Of a DNA stretch of 64,000 nucleotides, positions 63,848-64,000 are shown in pieces (within the stretch, counting starts at the first letter, position 1; every line of letters begins with the position of its first letter). The stretch is from Paenalcaligenes sp050487225 (GTDB taxonomy: Bacteria > Pseudomonadota > Gammaproteobacteria > Burkholderiales > Burkholderiaceae_B), in contig NZ_JBKQGY010000006.1 in assembly GCF_050487225.1 (NCBI RefSeq), forward strand, positions 20,713 through 84,712, read 5' to 3'. The notes beneath the pieces are model-generated. The model had not been told where the DNA came from. It saw only the letters and a list, made by a program, of their open reading frames with translations, and did no database searches. A program made the translations under genes and the position numbers.

Positions 63848-64000
63848 AGCTTCTTGATGAGGGGAAGTAACGACGCAGCAGCTCGTGACTTCCCCTAGTC
63901 CCTTTAGACGCACTGCTTTCTAAATGTGGACAACTGTTAGTGGGCTTGCTCAGCATATTGCACTGTAATAATCCCGCTTTCCTTTATGAGCGGTAATCGC

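Noticed and set aside
1..64000. CRISPR arrays, insertion sequences and prophage genes
   Set aside because: I found no regularly spaced direct repeats of array type, no transposase and no phage structural or integrase genes in the window.

Overview
The window looks like a piece of chromosome from a betaproteobacterium of the order Burkholderiales, most likely family Alcaligenaceae. This is inferred from gene content: a narK1-narK2-narGHJI-parvulin-narX-narL respiratory cluster, an autotransporter with an extended signal peptide, FepA-type siderophore receptors and a Bordetella-like chaperone-usher fimbrial operon. Species cannot be named from sequence alone. No insertion sequence, prophage or CRISPR array is visible.

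Layout. 1-3821 (minus): a translationally coupled unit of thermonuclease-like protein, oligopeptide-type solute-binding protein and permease(s). 3981-7096 (plus): DUF423 protein, adenosine/adenine deaminase, 3-methyladenine glycosylase, hotdog thioesterase and WrbA; then an FMN L-lactate dehydrogenase on the minus strand. 8576-11173: two identical tRNA-Arg(ACG) units (129 bp direct repeats) bracket about 2.3 kb that holds an AT-rich PIN-like gene, itself between two degenerate inverted repeats, plus a small acidic protein gene. 11299-17537: methyltransferase, polysaccharide deacetylase, a divergent DHA2 MFS pump/LysR pair, and a frameshifted DHA1 MFS gene next to a TetR regulator. 17735-35007: iron and surface genes, namely two TonB-dependent siderophore receptors, a 3092-residue autotransporter and a two-component system, with Fur-box-like sites before both receptors and the two-component system; then a lone sulfate-binding protein. 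35581-39392: two unrecognised proteins around an AadA-like aminoglycoside nucleotidyltransferase. 39507-53812 (minus): nitrate respiration (NnrS, NarL, NarX, parvulin, NarIJHG, two NarK porters). 54490-60426: a small AT-rich orphan gene followed by major pilin, minor pilin, chaperone, usher and tip adhesin. 60517-62450: an acyl-carrier-protein-like domain fused to a long Lys/Ala-rich basic tail, coupled to a beta-ketoacyl synthase. The last gene is a zinc-free oxidoreductase.

How the parts work together. The nar genes form a complete nitrate-sensing, uptake and respiration unit. The iron block suggests uptake of catecholate-type siderophores under Fur control, with one receptor probably controlled by the adjacent sensor/regulator. 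The fimbrial genes form a complete chaperone-usher system. The most unusual items are the basic-tailed carrier protein with its ketosynthase, and the PIN-like gene enclosed first by inverted repeats and then by duplicated tRNA-Arg units.
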